Shown one piece after another: positions 37,124 through 45,405 of a stretch of 64,000 nt of DNA (within the stretch, counting starts at the first letter, position 1; each line of letters begins with the position of its first letter). The notes beneath the pieces are model-generated. The model did no database searches. It was not told where the DNA came from and saw nothing but the letters and a program-made list of their open reading frames with translations. Made by a program: the position numbers and the translations under genes. Origin of the DNA: Ardenticatenaceae bacterium. Its GTDB lineage: Bacteria > Chloroflexota > Anaerolineae > Promineifilales > Promineifilaceae. The DNA is taken from positions 124,001-188,000 of the forward strand of contig JACKBQ010000001.1 in the NCBI GenBank assembly GCA_020634455.1, written 5' to 3'.

Positions 37124-37178
37124 ATTGTTAATGTTCATTATCCCCCGGTTCTTGGGGTTCATCCCCAGGAGGTGAAAA

Positions 37179-37655
37179 ATGCAATTGAAATCAGAACAAG
37201 TTTGGCAAGCGATCGAAAAAGAGATTTTTGCCGTGCTGGGCATGGTCACCGCCAAAAACGAAGCCCGCACCGTCGGCGTGGTTTACATTGTGCAGAACCA
37301 CAAATTGTACATCGGCACCGGGGCGGATTCCTGGAAAGCGCGGCACATTGCGGGGAATACGGCCGTTTCCATCACCATTCCCATCGCCAAGCGCATCCCC
37401 ATCATGCCCTGGATCAAAATCCCGGCAGCGACGATTACCTTTTCTGGCACGGGGCGGGTGCTGCCCGCCACGGAGGCCGCTGAGCCAATTTTGCGGGCCG
37501 TTTTCCGGGATTTGGCCGATGACGCCGCCCAAATGTCCGAAACCTGCCTGATTGAAGTGACGCCGGAGAAAGAGTTCATCACCTACGGCGTGGGCGTCTC
37601 CTTAATGGAAATGCGCGACACAGCAAAAGCGCGGGGTCGTGCCCCGGTTGCCTGA
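37179..37655 (+). CDS. PPOX-family flavin-binding split-barrel protein
   Basis: 158 aa. The N-terminal helix and strands (SEQVWQAIEKEIFAVLGMVTAKNEARTVGVVYIVQNHKLYIGT; key: LGMVTA, VGVVYIV, LYIGT) and DSWKARHIAGNTAVSITIPI follow the pyridoxamine-5'-phosphate-oxidase-like fold that binds FMN or F420. AGGAGGTG precedes the ATG. It is the first gene after the IS element. Substrate unknown. Confidence 0.83.
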   Translation: MQLKSEQVWQAIEKEIFAVLGMVTAKNEARTVGVVYIVQNHKLYIGTGADSWKARHIAGNTAVSITIPIAKRIPIMPWIKIPAATITFSGTGRVLPATEAAEPILRAVFRDLADDAAQMSETCLIEVTPEKEFITYGVGVSLMEMRDTAKARGRAPVA

Positions 37656-37664
37656 AAGAATTAG

Positions 37665-37697
37665 AGAAGTTCAACTTTTTGAAAAAGTTGAACTTCT
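37665..37697. repeat. 16-bp inverted repeat after the PPOX gene
   Basis: AGAAGTTCAACTTTTT is followed, after one base, by its complement AAAAAGTTGAACTTCT. It is hairpin-forming, without a T-run; possibly a weak terminator or a mobile palindrome. Confidence 0.7.
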
Positions 37698-37718
37698 GCA
37701 AAAGAGGAGACGAGACTC

Positions 37719-38180
37719 ATGAACTTTGAAACGATTTTTTCCTTGAGCAGCTTGCTGGTGATGCCGTTCTGGCTACTGCTGATTTTCCTGCCGCGCTGGC
37801 GGGTGACGGAACGGCTGGTGGCCGGGCCGTGGCTGGCGGTTCCGGCGGCACTTTTGTACGCGGTGCTGGTGCTGCCCCGCTTTGGTGAGGTGTTTACGGC
37901 CGTTTCCAATCCCACACTCGCCGGCATTACCACGCTCCTGGCTAGCCCTGCTGGGGCAACCGTTGCCTGGGTGCACTTTCTGGCGTTTGACTTGTTTGTG
38001 GCGCGCTGGGTGTATCTGGACGGCCGTTCCCGCAAAATCTCGTCCTGGTTCATTTCGCCCACCCTGTTTATGGTGCTGATGCTGGGGCCGGTGGGCTTTT
38101 TGCTGTATTTGGTGGTACGAACGGCCGTTGCCTACCAATCTCCGCCTACTGTTTCCGCCGACGCCATTTCTGGCCTATAA
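37719..38180 (+). CDS. ABA4-like (DUF4281) membrane protein
   Basis: 153 aa with four membrane segments. It resembles the ABA4-like family: FSLSSLLVMPFWLLLIFLPRW at the start, a conserved WVHFLAFDLFVARWVYLDGR in the third segment, and GPVGFLLYLVVRTA at the end. In plants ABA4 is needed for neoxanthin formation; bacterial roles are unknown, but a carotenoid cluster lies 12 kb away. GAGGAG precedes the ATG. Confidence 0.85.
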   Translation: MNFETIFSLSSLLVMPFWLLLIFLPRWRVTERLVAGPWLAVPAALLYAVLVLPRFGEVFTAVSNPTLAGITTLLASPAGATVAWVHFLAFDLFVARWVYLDGRSRKISSWFISPTLFMVLMLGPVGFLLYLVVRTAVAYQSPPTVSADAISGL

Positions 38181-38181
38181 T
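38176..38181 (+). promoter_or_regulatory. TATAAT box seven bases before a start codon
   Basis: A perfect -10 hexamer overlaps the ABA4-like stop codon. Transcription would begin at or next to the ATG at 38188, implying a leaderless mRNA for the kinase. No ribosome site precedes that ATG, which fits. Confidence 0.45.
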
Positions 38182-38187
38182 CGTCCC

Positions 38188-39399
38188 ATGTCCATTACCA
38201 CCCGACACCGCTCTAATTACAGCTTTTGGCTGCTCAACGCGGCCGCTTACCTGACCTGGCTCGGCATTTTGGTCGCCGCGCTGCCAGCGCTGAACGGCAC
38301 ACCCAATCGCACGTTGGTGCTGGTGCTGTTTGGTCTCTTTTTTGCGGGGCTGAGCGTGTATGTTTTTTTGGAGGAACGGCCGTATCTGGTGCACGTTTAC
38401 CTGCTGTTCCAGACGGCAATTGCCGTGGCCATTTCCATGCAAGTGCCGGAACGAGCCGCCTCTGGCATTTCCACCTTCCTCTTCATTTTAAGCGCCCAGG
38501 CGATGTTGTTTTTGCCACTGATTCCCGGTCTGGTTTGGATTTTGTTTTTCATTGGGGTGACCTGGCTTGCTGGTTTTTTTGCCTTCGACGTTTTACATGC
38601 GAATGATTTTGTAGCCATCTTGGGCGGTTACCTCTTTTTTGGCACCTTTGGCGCGGGCTTGCGGCAAGCCAACGAGGCGCGGCAGCGCAGCCAGCAGCTG
38701 TTGACCGAGCTGCAAGAGGCGCACGAGCAGTTGAAGGCGTACACGTCGCAGGCGCAGCAGCTGGCCGTGGCCGAGGAGCGCAACCGGTTGGCGCGAGAAA
38801 TGCACGATGCGCTGGGCCATCGCCTGACGGTGGCGGTGGTGCAGTTGGAAGGGGCGCAGCGGCTCATCCCCAGCAACCCGGAGCGCTCCGCCAGTATGAT
38901 TGAGGCGATGCGTGCCCAACTCAAGCAGGCGCTAACCGAGCTGCGCCAAACCGTCTCGGCGCTGCGTTCGCCGGAAAATTCCGCCGGATTGAATGGATCG
39001 TTGGCAACGGCCGTTACGCATCTGGCCCAAACATTTCAGGAGGCAACTGGCTTGCCTGTGCAGCTGCACCTGCCGGAGACGCTGCCGCTGTTGCCGGAAG
39101 CACACCGGATCGCTTTGTATCGCGCCGCACAGGAGTCGCTGACCAACGTGCAGCGGCACGCCAACGCCCAGCAAGCGTGGCTCGAATTGTCGGCGAACGA
39201 CACGCAGGTGACGCTCACCGTGACAGATGATGGGCAAGGGTTTCAGAGTGAGGGCGCAGACGGCCGTTTTGGCCTGATTGGGCTGCGCGAACGGGCTAAA
39301 CAACTGGGAGGAGCGCTCACGTTGGGCGCGGCGGAGCAGGGCGGGGCCAGGCTGTGCATGCAGCTGCCCATTCCCCACGTGGAGGCGGCCGATGTCTGA
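38188..39399 (+). CDS. NarL-type sensor histidine kinase (HisKA_3)
   Basis: 403 aa. Five or six membrane segments in the first 165 residues, then a coiled coil (QRSQQLLTELQEAHEQLKAY), and the HisKA_3 dimerisation motif with the phospho-His in REMHDALGHRLTVAVVQLEGA. The ATPase domain has QESLTNVQRHA, DDGQGF and GRFGLIGLRERAKQLGG. Its end overlaps the regulator start by 8 bases. It forms a two-component system with the next gene. Confidence 0.93.
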   Translation: MSITTRHRSNYSFWLLNAAAYLTWLGILVAALPALNGTPNRTLVLVLFGLFFAGLSVYVFLEERPYLVHVYLLFQTAIAVAISMQVPERAASGISTFLFILSAQAMLFLPLIPGLVWILFFIGVTWLAGFFAFDVLHANDFVAILGGYLFFGTFGAGLRQANEARQRSQQLLTELQEAHEQLKAYTSQAQQLAVAEERNRLAREMHDALGHRLTVAVVQLEGAQRLIPSNPERSASMIEAMRAQLKQALTELRQTVSALRSPENSAGLNGSLATAVTHLAQTFQEATGLPVQLHLPETLPLLPEAHRIALYRAAQESLTNVQRHANAQQAWLELSANDTQVTLTVTDDGQGFQSEGADGRFGLIGLRERAKQLGGALTLGAAEQGGARLCMQLPIPHVEAADV

Positions 39400-40045
39400 A
39401 CCAATTCGCATTCTTTTGGTAGACGATCAGCGGCTGATGCGCGACGGCCTGCGCACGCTGCTGGAGCTGGAGCCAGACCTGGACGTGGTGGGCGAGGCGA
39501 GCAACGGCCAGGAGGCGGTGCAAATTTATGCCGATCTCCAGCCCAACGTGGTGCTGATGGACATTCGCATGCCGGTGATGAACGGCGTGGAGGCCACCGA
39601 GCGGCTGTGCCAGGATTGGCCCGACGCCAAAATCATCATCCTGACCACCTTTGATGACGACGAATACGTTTTTGACGGCATTCGCGCCGGAGCCAAGGGA
39701 TATTTGCTGAAAGATGTGTCGGGGGAAGAGCTGGCAACGGCCGTACGGGCGGTGGCGGGCGGCAGCGCGTTGCTAGGCCCGTCTGTGGCGCAGCGGGTGC
39801 TGGCGCAGTTTGCTGGATTGGCTCCAGCCAGACCAGAAGCAGTGCTGCCGGAACCGTTGTCTGACCGCGAGCTGGAGATTTTGCAGCTCATCGCCGAGGG
39901 GTTGAGCAACCCGGAAATTGCCGCCCGGCTGTTTCTGGCTGAGGGAACGGTGAAAAATTACGTTTCCAACATTTTGCAAAAAACGAACACCCGCGACCGC
40001 ACCCAGGCGGTGCTAAAAGCGCAGTCGTTGGGCTTACTCGCCTAA
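39392..40045 (+). CDS. NarL/FixJ-family response regulator
   Basis: 217 aa. Receiver with IRILLVDDQRLMRDGL, phospho-Asp in VVLMDIRMPVMNG and GAKGYLLKDVSGEEL. LuxR-type helix-turn-helix: LSDRELEILQLIAEGLSNPE then AEGTVKNYVSNILQKT. The start overlaps the kinase end, so the pair is translationally coupled. The last 12 bases overlap the convergent large membrane-protein gene. Confidence 0.95.
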   Translation: MSEPIRILLVDDQRLMRDGLRTLLELEPDLDVVGEASNGQEAVQIYADLQPNVVLMDIRMPVMNGVEATERLCQDWPDAKIIILTTFDDDEYVFDGIRAGAKGYLLKDVSGEELATAVRAVAGGSALLGPSVAQRVLAQFAGLAPARPEAVLPEPLSDRELEILQLIAEGLSNPEIAARLFLAEGTVKNYVSNILQKTNTRDRTQAVLKAQSLGLLA

Positions 40046-42562
40046 CGTAAGGGTTTCGCTGAGCAAAACAGTGTCAACGGGGTCGCTATTGGTTGCGGTG
40101 GTGGCCAGTAGCCGTTCACCGTTTTCTGGGTCGTAGAGGCCTACCAATAATTGGTAGGTGCCGTTGAGACCGTTTTCCAAGGGAAGTACGGCCGTATCCA
40201 CCACATATTCCCCTGCTTCCCACCAATTGGTTGGGTAGGTCCAGTTTCGCGGCACATAATCTGCCTGAGCCACCAGTTCCCCGGTTTTTACATCAATCAG
40301 ATGCACAAAAAATTTGTAGGAGCGGTCTGGGCGGGTTAGCGCCTGCCAATGAAGGGTGAGGTCTAGCTGTGTTTCGCTTTGGTTGAGATCGTAGCCATTG
40401 AGCTGGATGAGGTTGTGCCAAACGGCCGTTTGCCCAAATTGTGGCTGACCAGGTGAAAAATCTCTAGAGATGGCGGTTACCTCAACCGTGCCGATGGGGG
40501 TTGCCTCGCTAGAAATGTGTGCGCTGTCGCTCAATTGTACGGTCAGCGCGTAGGTGCCGCCTGCTGCAAAGGGGTCAATTTGCAGTTGGTACAGCTCGCG
40601 GACGATTTCGTCGGCCTGCCACTGCGGCGTGGGCCACGTTTGCGAAATGGGCTGGCATTGCTGCACGGCAACATTTTGCAGTTGCAGGCACACGTCTAAC
40701 GCTTGATTGATCGGTTCTGAACTGCCCCAGATGGCTTGAAGGGTTAGCCAATTCCCGGCGGTGACCGGGTTGGGATAGCTCATTTTTAGCAGACCAAATT
40801 CGCCTTCGAGGCCGGGATGATGCAGTTGAATTTGCCAGGGAACGGCCGTTCCCAACGCCAGCCTCTCCGTGGCAAACACTATCACATTTTCCCCCTCGTA
40901 AATGGGCTGTCGCACGAACCAGTTACGCCATGCGGTCTGTTCCTCCGGCGATAAAAATTGACGGTGCAGCACAATGTACTCAACATTGGCCTCGGCCAAC
41001 TGCTGAATTTGTTGACTTTGATTGACTAAATTTGCCGGTGGCAGCTTGCTGGTTAGCAGGTTGTCTAAAATTGGCAAATCTTCCCAAAATTCCGTAGCCG
41101 ACTCTGGCGGGCGGGCAATGCGCCCCTCAACCAGCGCTTTTTGGTGTATCAATTGGTAACGCATGTACTGTTTGTTGTACGCTTCATTGCTAAAGGCGGG
41201 GATGTCTAGAATGGCAAATTCTGCATCCTCTTTGGCGATTTGCTGGAACCATTTTGGGGTGGACAAGGAGAGCATGGCGACCTGGTTGGCGTACTCAAAA
41301 AGAATCAATGTGGTAATGAGCAAGGTGGTGATGGTGAAATGGCGTTTAGGGAACGGCCGTTGCCGCACCGCCACTATTCCCAATCCGGCCAAAACGCTGA
41401 GCGGGATGCCCAGCAGCACGTTGAATCGGTCCGGAAAGCGGATGGTTTGCACTAAAAACGAGCTTTCGATCAGGCGATATGGCAGCGGGATGGTAGGCGA
41501 ACCGGCAATAAACAGGGTGGGTCCAAGAGCAAAGAGTAGGTAAACGGCCGTTGCCAACAGCCATAATCGGCTTTTGTGCCACTGCCGCCACACCCCCAAC
41601 CCCGCCAAGATGAGCACCGTAAAACCCACAAAGCGCACGTAAATTGGGTTGCCTTCAAATCCCTGCGTGACGGGCATCACGGCGTCGCCCCACAGCGGAT
41701 GGTAGCTGCCCGGCATCACGTAAGCGGCCAGGTCTGTGGCGTAGGGGTGCTCCTCTACCAGCACCTCCTGTGGGTTGTTTCGATTTAGCTGGTAGCGCAG
41801 CAGCGGCACAAAAAATGGCAGAATCAGCAGTAGCATCGTCGCCCCTGCCAGGATGACTTTAGGGAGCAAAGTTTTGAAGGGTAGCGGGTGATTTTGCGCC
41901 AACAGCCAGACGCCCCACAAGCCAAGCAGGGGTGCGGCCATCAGCAATAGCTGCCAGCGTGTCAGGCCGATCAGGGCGACAAACAATCCAGCCAGCACGG
42001 CATCCGTCCAGCGGTGGCGCTGAACCAACCGAGCCATGAACAGTATTGCCAGGGGCAGCCAGGCTATCAAAATAAGGTTGGGGTGGTCGTGGTGGGACAG
42101 GTTGTAGGGCCAGAACGCAGCGATGAGACCAGCAACGAAAGCGGCCGTTTCATCTTTAATAATCTCTTTGACAAGCAGATAAACGGCCAAACCATTTAGT
42201 GGGAAAATGAGCAAAAAGGAAAGGCTGTAGCCGATTTCGCCGCCAAACAGCGCTTGCAGGGGCAGCCACAATGCAAAATTGACCCAGGCAATGTTGTGGT
42301 TTAGCAGCGAAACGCCTGTCGGGTAAAAAATGAGCTGCGTTTGAAGCAAGTTGCTGCCGCTGAGGAGAGCAGATTTAAGCCACTCAAAAATCCACAAATG
42401 GACAAAAGAGTCACCTAATTGGCCGGGGATTGCCTGACCCAGCTTGGCCACTGTGGGCCAGGTCATGATGGGGGTGAGCAGGGCATAAATGAGGAAGATG
42501 AGCAAGGAACGGCAGTTCCGCACCACACGCCAATTATTCACTTTGACCATCTTCCCCGTCAT
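40034..42562 (-). CDS. Large membrane protein, glycosyltransferase-like, unknown
   Basis: 842 aa. The first about 460 residues hold around eleven membrane segments, with an early acidic loop GQLGDSFVHLWIFEW and a later YNLSHHDHPNLILIAW, a pattern like GT-C or PMT/ArnT-type sugar transferases. The last about 350 residues form a beta-rich outside domain (LTLHWQALTRPDRSYKFFVH, GTYQLLVGLYDPENGERL) similar to domains attached to such proteins in environmental Chloroflexi. Activity is not proven. GAGG precedes the ATG. Confidence 0.75.
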   Translation of the reverse strand: MTGKMVKVNNWRVVRNCRSLLIFLIYALLTPIMTWPTVAKLGQAIPGQLGDSFVHLWIFEWLKSALLSGSNLLQTQLIFYPTGVSLLNHNIAWVNFALWLPLQALFGGEIGYSLSFLLIFPLNGLAVYLLVKEIIKDETAAFVAGLIAAFWPYNLSHHDHPNLILIAWLPLAILFMARLVQRHRWTDAVLAGLFVALIGLTRWQLLLMAAPLLGLWGVWLLAQNHPLPFKTLLPKVILAGATMLLLILPFFVPLLRYQLNRNNPQEVLVEEHPYATDLAAYVMPGSYHPLWGDAVMPVTQGFEGNPIYVRFVGFTVLILAGLGVWRQWHKSRLWLLATAVYLLFALGPTLFIAGSPTIPLPYRLIESSFLVQTIRFPDRFNVLLGIPLSVLAGLGIVAVRQRPFPKRHFTITTLLITTLILFEYANQVAMLSLSTPKWFQQIAKEDAEFAILDIPAFSNEAYNKQYMRYQLIHQKALVEGRIARPPESATEFWEDLPILDNLLTSKLPPANLVNQSQQIQQLAEANVEYIVLHRQFLSPEEQTAWRNWFVRQPIYEGENVIVFATERLALGTAVPWQIQLHHPGLEGEFGLLKMSYPNPVTAGNWLTLQAIWGSSEPINQALDVCLQLQNVAVQQCQPISQTWPTPQWQADEIVRELYQLQIDPFAAGGTYALTVQLSDSAHISSEATPIGTVEVTAISRDFSPGQPQFGQTAVWHNLIQLNGYDLNQSETQLDLTLHWQALTRPDRSYKFFVHLIDVKTGELVAQADYVPRNWTYPTNWWEAGEYVVDTAVLPLENGLNGTYQLLVGLYDPENGERLLATTATNSDPVDTVLLSETLTLGE

Positions 42563-42688
42563 AAATTTGCCTCATCGGTTTGCCAACGCCTGAATTTAAC
42601 CGATGTGCAGTTGCCGGGCAACTCTTAAATGCCTGGTATCATGGTTTTCAAAAGCCCACATTATGCGGGAACGGCCGTTTGCCCTGCT

Positions 42689-43081
42689 TCAGGTTAATGA
42701 GTACTCAAATTCATACAAATGTTGGCCATCCTCAATACTGATTGCCATTTTGCCGCTTAACCGAGCCAATTTGCCAGTGCCAGAATTAGGCACAACTTCC
42801 AAAATCAGGCGCTGCGCTTCCCCATCAGAAATGCCAAAATGTTGCAGAACAAAGCTCCCTTTTTTGCCATGCAAGCTGCCACTAACCTGCTCGATGGCTA
42901 CGTAGCCTGCGGAGCCTTCGGTTGGCGTTAAAGCGGTCAACATTTCACCCTGACTTTGGGCTTGCAAATCGCCCGCAAAAGTTTTGGCTATAGACATGCG
43001 ACCTAAATTGATGTCATTGTCACTGACGGCGTACGGTTCAAGGGGGAGTAATTTGACTTCAAATGTACCTATTGCTTTCAT
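42689..43081 (-). CDS. DUF3224-domain protein
   Basis: 130 aa, resembling DUF3224 (allene-oxide-cyclase-like barrel). Visible are GTFEVKLLPLEPY, GRMSIAKTFAGDLQAQSQGEML and YVAIEQVSGSLHGKKGSFVLQHFG, the family core; the C-terminus LYEFEYSL closes the barrel. Biochemical function is unknown. It begins a run of small enzymes on the minus strand. Confidence 0.85.
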   Translation of the reverse strand: MKAIGTFEVKLLPLEPYAVSDNDINLGRMSIAKTFAGDLQAQSQGEMLTALTPTEGSAGYVAIEQVSGSLHGKKGSFVLQHFGISDGEAQRLILEVVPNSGTGKLARLSGKMAISIEDGQHLYEFEYSLT

Positions 43082-43106
43082 TTTGTTTATCCTTCAATTG
43101 AGATGA

Positions 43107-43523
43107 TTACCTCGGTGTCAGTATGATCACTGGAATCACGCGCGTTGTCACTTTTCGGGCATATTCGGCAAAAAAGTCGTATTTGGCGGCAATTTTTGCG
43201 TAAATCTCGCTTCGTTCTGGCTCGTCTGCGATGCTGGCGGTGACATCAAGCTGTTCTGTGCCTACTTCGATGCTCACGTGGGGATTGGCGACGATGTTAT
43301 GGTACCAGTCGGGGTGGGCGGGTGCGCCCCCTTTGGACGCGATGATGATGTATCGGTCGCCGTCGGCCATGTACACGAGGGGATTCACCCTGGGTTGGCC
43401 GCTTTTGGCCCCAACTGTGTGCAACAACAGCAATGGTTTGTCGGTGAAAAAGCCGCCCACCTGGCCGCCATTAGCGCGGAATTCAGCAATTACTTGTTTG
43501 TTTCGGTCATTTGGATCGCTCAT
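43107..43523 (-). CDS. Deazaflavin-dependent (DDN-type) nitroreductase/quinone reductase
   Basis: 138 aa split-barrel protein. Motifs include LLLLHTVGAKSGQPRVNPLVYM, IIIASKGGAPAHPDWYHNIVANP and RSEIYAKIAAKYDFFAEYA. These match the F420H2-dependent family known from mycobacterial Ddn; F420 use is inferred by family. It sits 3 bases after the SnoaL-like gene and may be co-transcribed. Confidence 0.88.
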   Translation of the reverse strand: MSDPNDRNKQVIAEFRANGGQVGGFFTDKPLLLLHTVGAKSGQPRVNPLVYMADGDRYIIIASKGGAPAHPDWYHNIVANPHVSIEVGTEQLDVTASIADEPERSEIYAKIAAKYDFFAEYARKVTTRVIPVIILTPR

Positions 43524-43526
43524 GAT

Positions 43527-43898
43527 TTACCTCGATTTGGGTCCCAGATGTTCGGCCAGTAGCTGCCAGCCATCTGAATGTTTGATAAGAACGGCGCTGC
43601 CTGTGCCTGCCCCGCTGGCTGGTTCGCCCTTGATGAGGCCAGACCAGTGGAAGCTGAAAAGGTAAACGGCCGTTTCCGTTCCCTTCATCACCCAATGCAC
43701 ATCTTCAATCTGGTACGTTTCGTCCTGGATCAGGCTGAAATTGCGCTCGTACGCCTGGCGAACGGCCGGTTTGCCCAGATGCACCGCACCGGAGGAAAAG
43801 GTAACACAGGCGTCAGGATGGATTAGCGGGTCTACCTGCTGCCAATCTTGCGTGGCCAAGGCCGCTTCATAACGTTTGATAAACTGTTCTGGCGTCAT
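43527..43898 (-). CDS. NTF2-like (SnoaL/DUF4440) protein
   Basis: 123 aa cone-shaped alpha+beta barrel. MTPEQFIKRYEAALATQDW starts with the typical helix; HPDACVTFSSGAVHLGKPAV and FSLIQDETYQIEDVHWVMKG follow. Such proteins may be ketosteroid-isomerase-like enzymes or binding proteins; substrate unknown. Confidence 0.83.
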   Translation of the reverse strand: MTPEQFIKRYEAALATQDWQQVDPLIHPDACVTFSSGAVHLGKPAVRQAYERNFSLIQDETYQIEDVHWVMKGTETAVYLFSFHWSGLIKGEPASGAGTGSAVLIKHSDGWQLLAEHLGPKSR

Positions 43899-43909
43899 GG
43901 TGGTATTGA

Positions 43910-44596
43910 TTATAGCCTCAATTGTTGGGCAACCCGCTGGGCCAGCGCGTCTACGGTGTCTTTTTCAGAGCGCTGGCAAACTGGAATGTTGGCCGTCTGG
44001 CACTCTTGCAAAATGGTCTGGTTAATTTTTTCGTCAAATTCAAGGAATTTTTGCCACATTGTTTCAGGTTCTGGCAGATAGGCAAACATTGCTTTCATTT
44101 CCAGACGCGCGGACGTTTCTTGCCACACGCCACTGCTCGTGACTCCTGGTCGGGAAAGGCAAACCATCTGGCTGGCGGGGAAGGCATGGGCGGCAACGGC
44201 CGTATTCACAATGCCCCCATCAATCAGCAGCCCAGCATCGGCTGGTAGCTTGTCTAAATCTTCGGCCAGCAAATCGAGGTATTCGGGCAGGGTAGCTTGG
44301 TTAAACGCATCGAATTCCGCCCAACTCATCTCCAGCAGCCAGGCTAGCCCGTTGGGCGCGGCGGCCCATTGGCTGTTGACGGGATGGCGCGAGGGGGAAA
44401 AACGGCCGTGATACTCCCCGTAAATGTGTGCGTCCATATCGTAAATTGGCAGGTTGCACTGGCTGGCCAGCGCCTGGCAAATGGTTGTTTTGCCGGAGCC
44501 AGCCCCGCCGACAACCCAGTACACCCGTGTGCGATTGGCCAATGTGGCTTTGGCAGCTTTTAGCAGCGCTTGATTCATCGCAAATCTATCTGGCAT
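43910..44596 (-). CDS. P-loop kinase-like protein
   Basis: 228 aa. Walker A in VVGGAGSGKTTICQAL (about residues 30-45), NLPIYDMDAHIYGEYH as the acidic second strand, and AGLLIDGGIVN. AAA_33/zeta-toxin-like fold; it may phosphorylate a small molecule. The start is uncertain: ATG at 44596 is taken because the upstream DinB-like gene ends at 44607; an ATG 18 bases later is possible. Confidence 0.72.
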   Translation of the reverse strand: MPDRFAMNQALLKAAKATLANRTRVYWVVGGAGSGKTTICQALASQCNLPIYDMDAHIYGEYHGRFSPSRHPVNSQWAAAPNGLAWLLEMSWAEFDAFNQATLPEYLDLLAEDLDKLPADAGLLIDGGIVNTAVAAHAFPASQMVCLSRPGVTSSGVWQETSARLEMKAMFAYLPEPETMWQKFLEFDEKINQTILQECQTANIPVCQRSEKDTVDALAQRVAQQLRL

Positions 44597-44606
44597 CTTT
44601 TTACGA

Positions 44607-45119
44607 TTAGTCCTGTGCTTTGCCCACCCAGCCCGGCGCTGACGCCACATTTTGCCCTAAAAACATGGCCAACTGCGCGGCATGTTCCTGCACGTGGCGC
44701 AGGTTGTAGAGGTGGAGTTCGCCCACGCTCTCGATGCGCCAGTTGGGGCGAACCTGCTGCGGGGCCATAAAATCTGTCATTGATTCGAGGGTGGTGCGGC
44801 ATTTGGAACGGCCGTACCGCAAATATTCCCGCAGTTCCGCTTTACTGTACACCCGCTCTGGCAGCAAACTCGCATCAAATTCTGACAAGGTGAATGGGGC
44901 AGGAGGGGTGAAATTTTCGGCCGTTTCCGACAGGTAAAAGTCGAGCCAAAAGAGAGAGTGGTAAGCAAGGCACCAAAACTCAGCAAATTCAGGGATTTCG
45001 GCAGGAAACAGCCGCGCCTGCCACAGCTCGTCTGGGCAAGCCTCAATCGCGTTGTCCAGCATATCAATCGCCGCCCCAAATTGATACCATAAGATGTCGT
45101 TTATTGAGTTTAATTTCAT
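44607..45119 (-). CDS. DinB-superfamily protein
   Basis: 170 aa four-helix bundle. The putative metal-binding histidines are in CLAYHSLFWLDFYLS and LYNLRHVQEHAAQLAMFLG, as in DinB/YfiT thiol-transferase relatives. The N-terminal NDILWYQFGAAIDMLDNAIE is typical. It overlaps the small gene upstream by 4 bases (ATGA). Confidence 0.87.
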   Translation of the reverse strand: MKLNSINDILWYQFGAAIDMLDNAIEACPDELWQARLFPAEIPEFAEFWCLAYHSLFWLDFYLSETAENFTPPAPFTLSEFDASLLPERVYSKAELREYLRYGRSKCRTTLESMTDFMAPQQVRPNWRIESVGELHLYNLRHVQEHAAQLAMFLGQNVASAPGWVGKAQD

Positions 45120-45349
45120 TTGTTTTGTCGCTCGTTGCCGCGTTTGAAATTGCCCGTGGCTTTGGCCATGACCAGCTGCGCTTCCTTGTGTTCCAGGCCA
45201 GCAATTTGGGCCAAAAACTTTTGTGCGGGTTTGCCTTTCAGGATTTTAACCTGCTTGCCGTGCCAGTAAATGAAAACCTTCTGGTCTTTGCTTTCCTGGT
45301 ACGTGAAAACTTCGTCATCAAGGATGTTTCGCTTATCAACATTACTCAT
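45116..45349 (-). CDS. Small conserved protein, unknown
   Basis: 77 aa. It contains EVFTYQESKDQKVFIYWHGK and VKILKGKPAQKFLAQIAG, a short beta hairpin plus helix, and a basic tail (GNFKRGNERQNK). It may bind RNA or DNA, but this is only suggested by the charge. Translationally coupled to the DinB-like gene. Confidence 0.7.
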   Translation of the reverse strand: MSNVDKRNILDDEVFTYQESKDQKVFIYWHGKQVKILKGKPAQKFLAQIAGLEHKEAQLVMAKATGNFKRGNERQNK

Positions 45350-45405
45350 ACTTATGCTTTAAATTTACCCATTTGTTATAGTTGCTGAGATGTTTTTAAG
45401 ATAGT

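Larger units (their letters stand above)
35896..37148 (+). mobile_element. IS630-family insertion sequence
   Basis: About 1.25 kb bounded by imperfect inverted repeats of roughly 39 bases: CCGGGGGATTATTGAAC... on the left and the complement of ...GTTCATTATCCCCCGG on the right, each continuing to TAAATAGGTAATA. A TA lies just outside the left end, but no matching TA is seen on the right. It carries one transposase in two frames and no perfect ACGGCCGT, unlike the flanks, as expected for a recent arrival. Confidence 0.88.

Noticed and set aside
40034..40045. Overlap of convergent genes as a sign of a wrong call
   Set aside because: Both genes have clear family or domain signals to their ends, so a 12-base tail-to-tail overlap is accepted.
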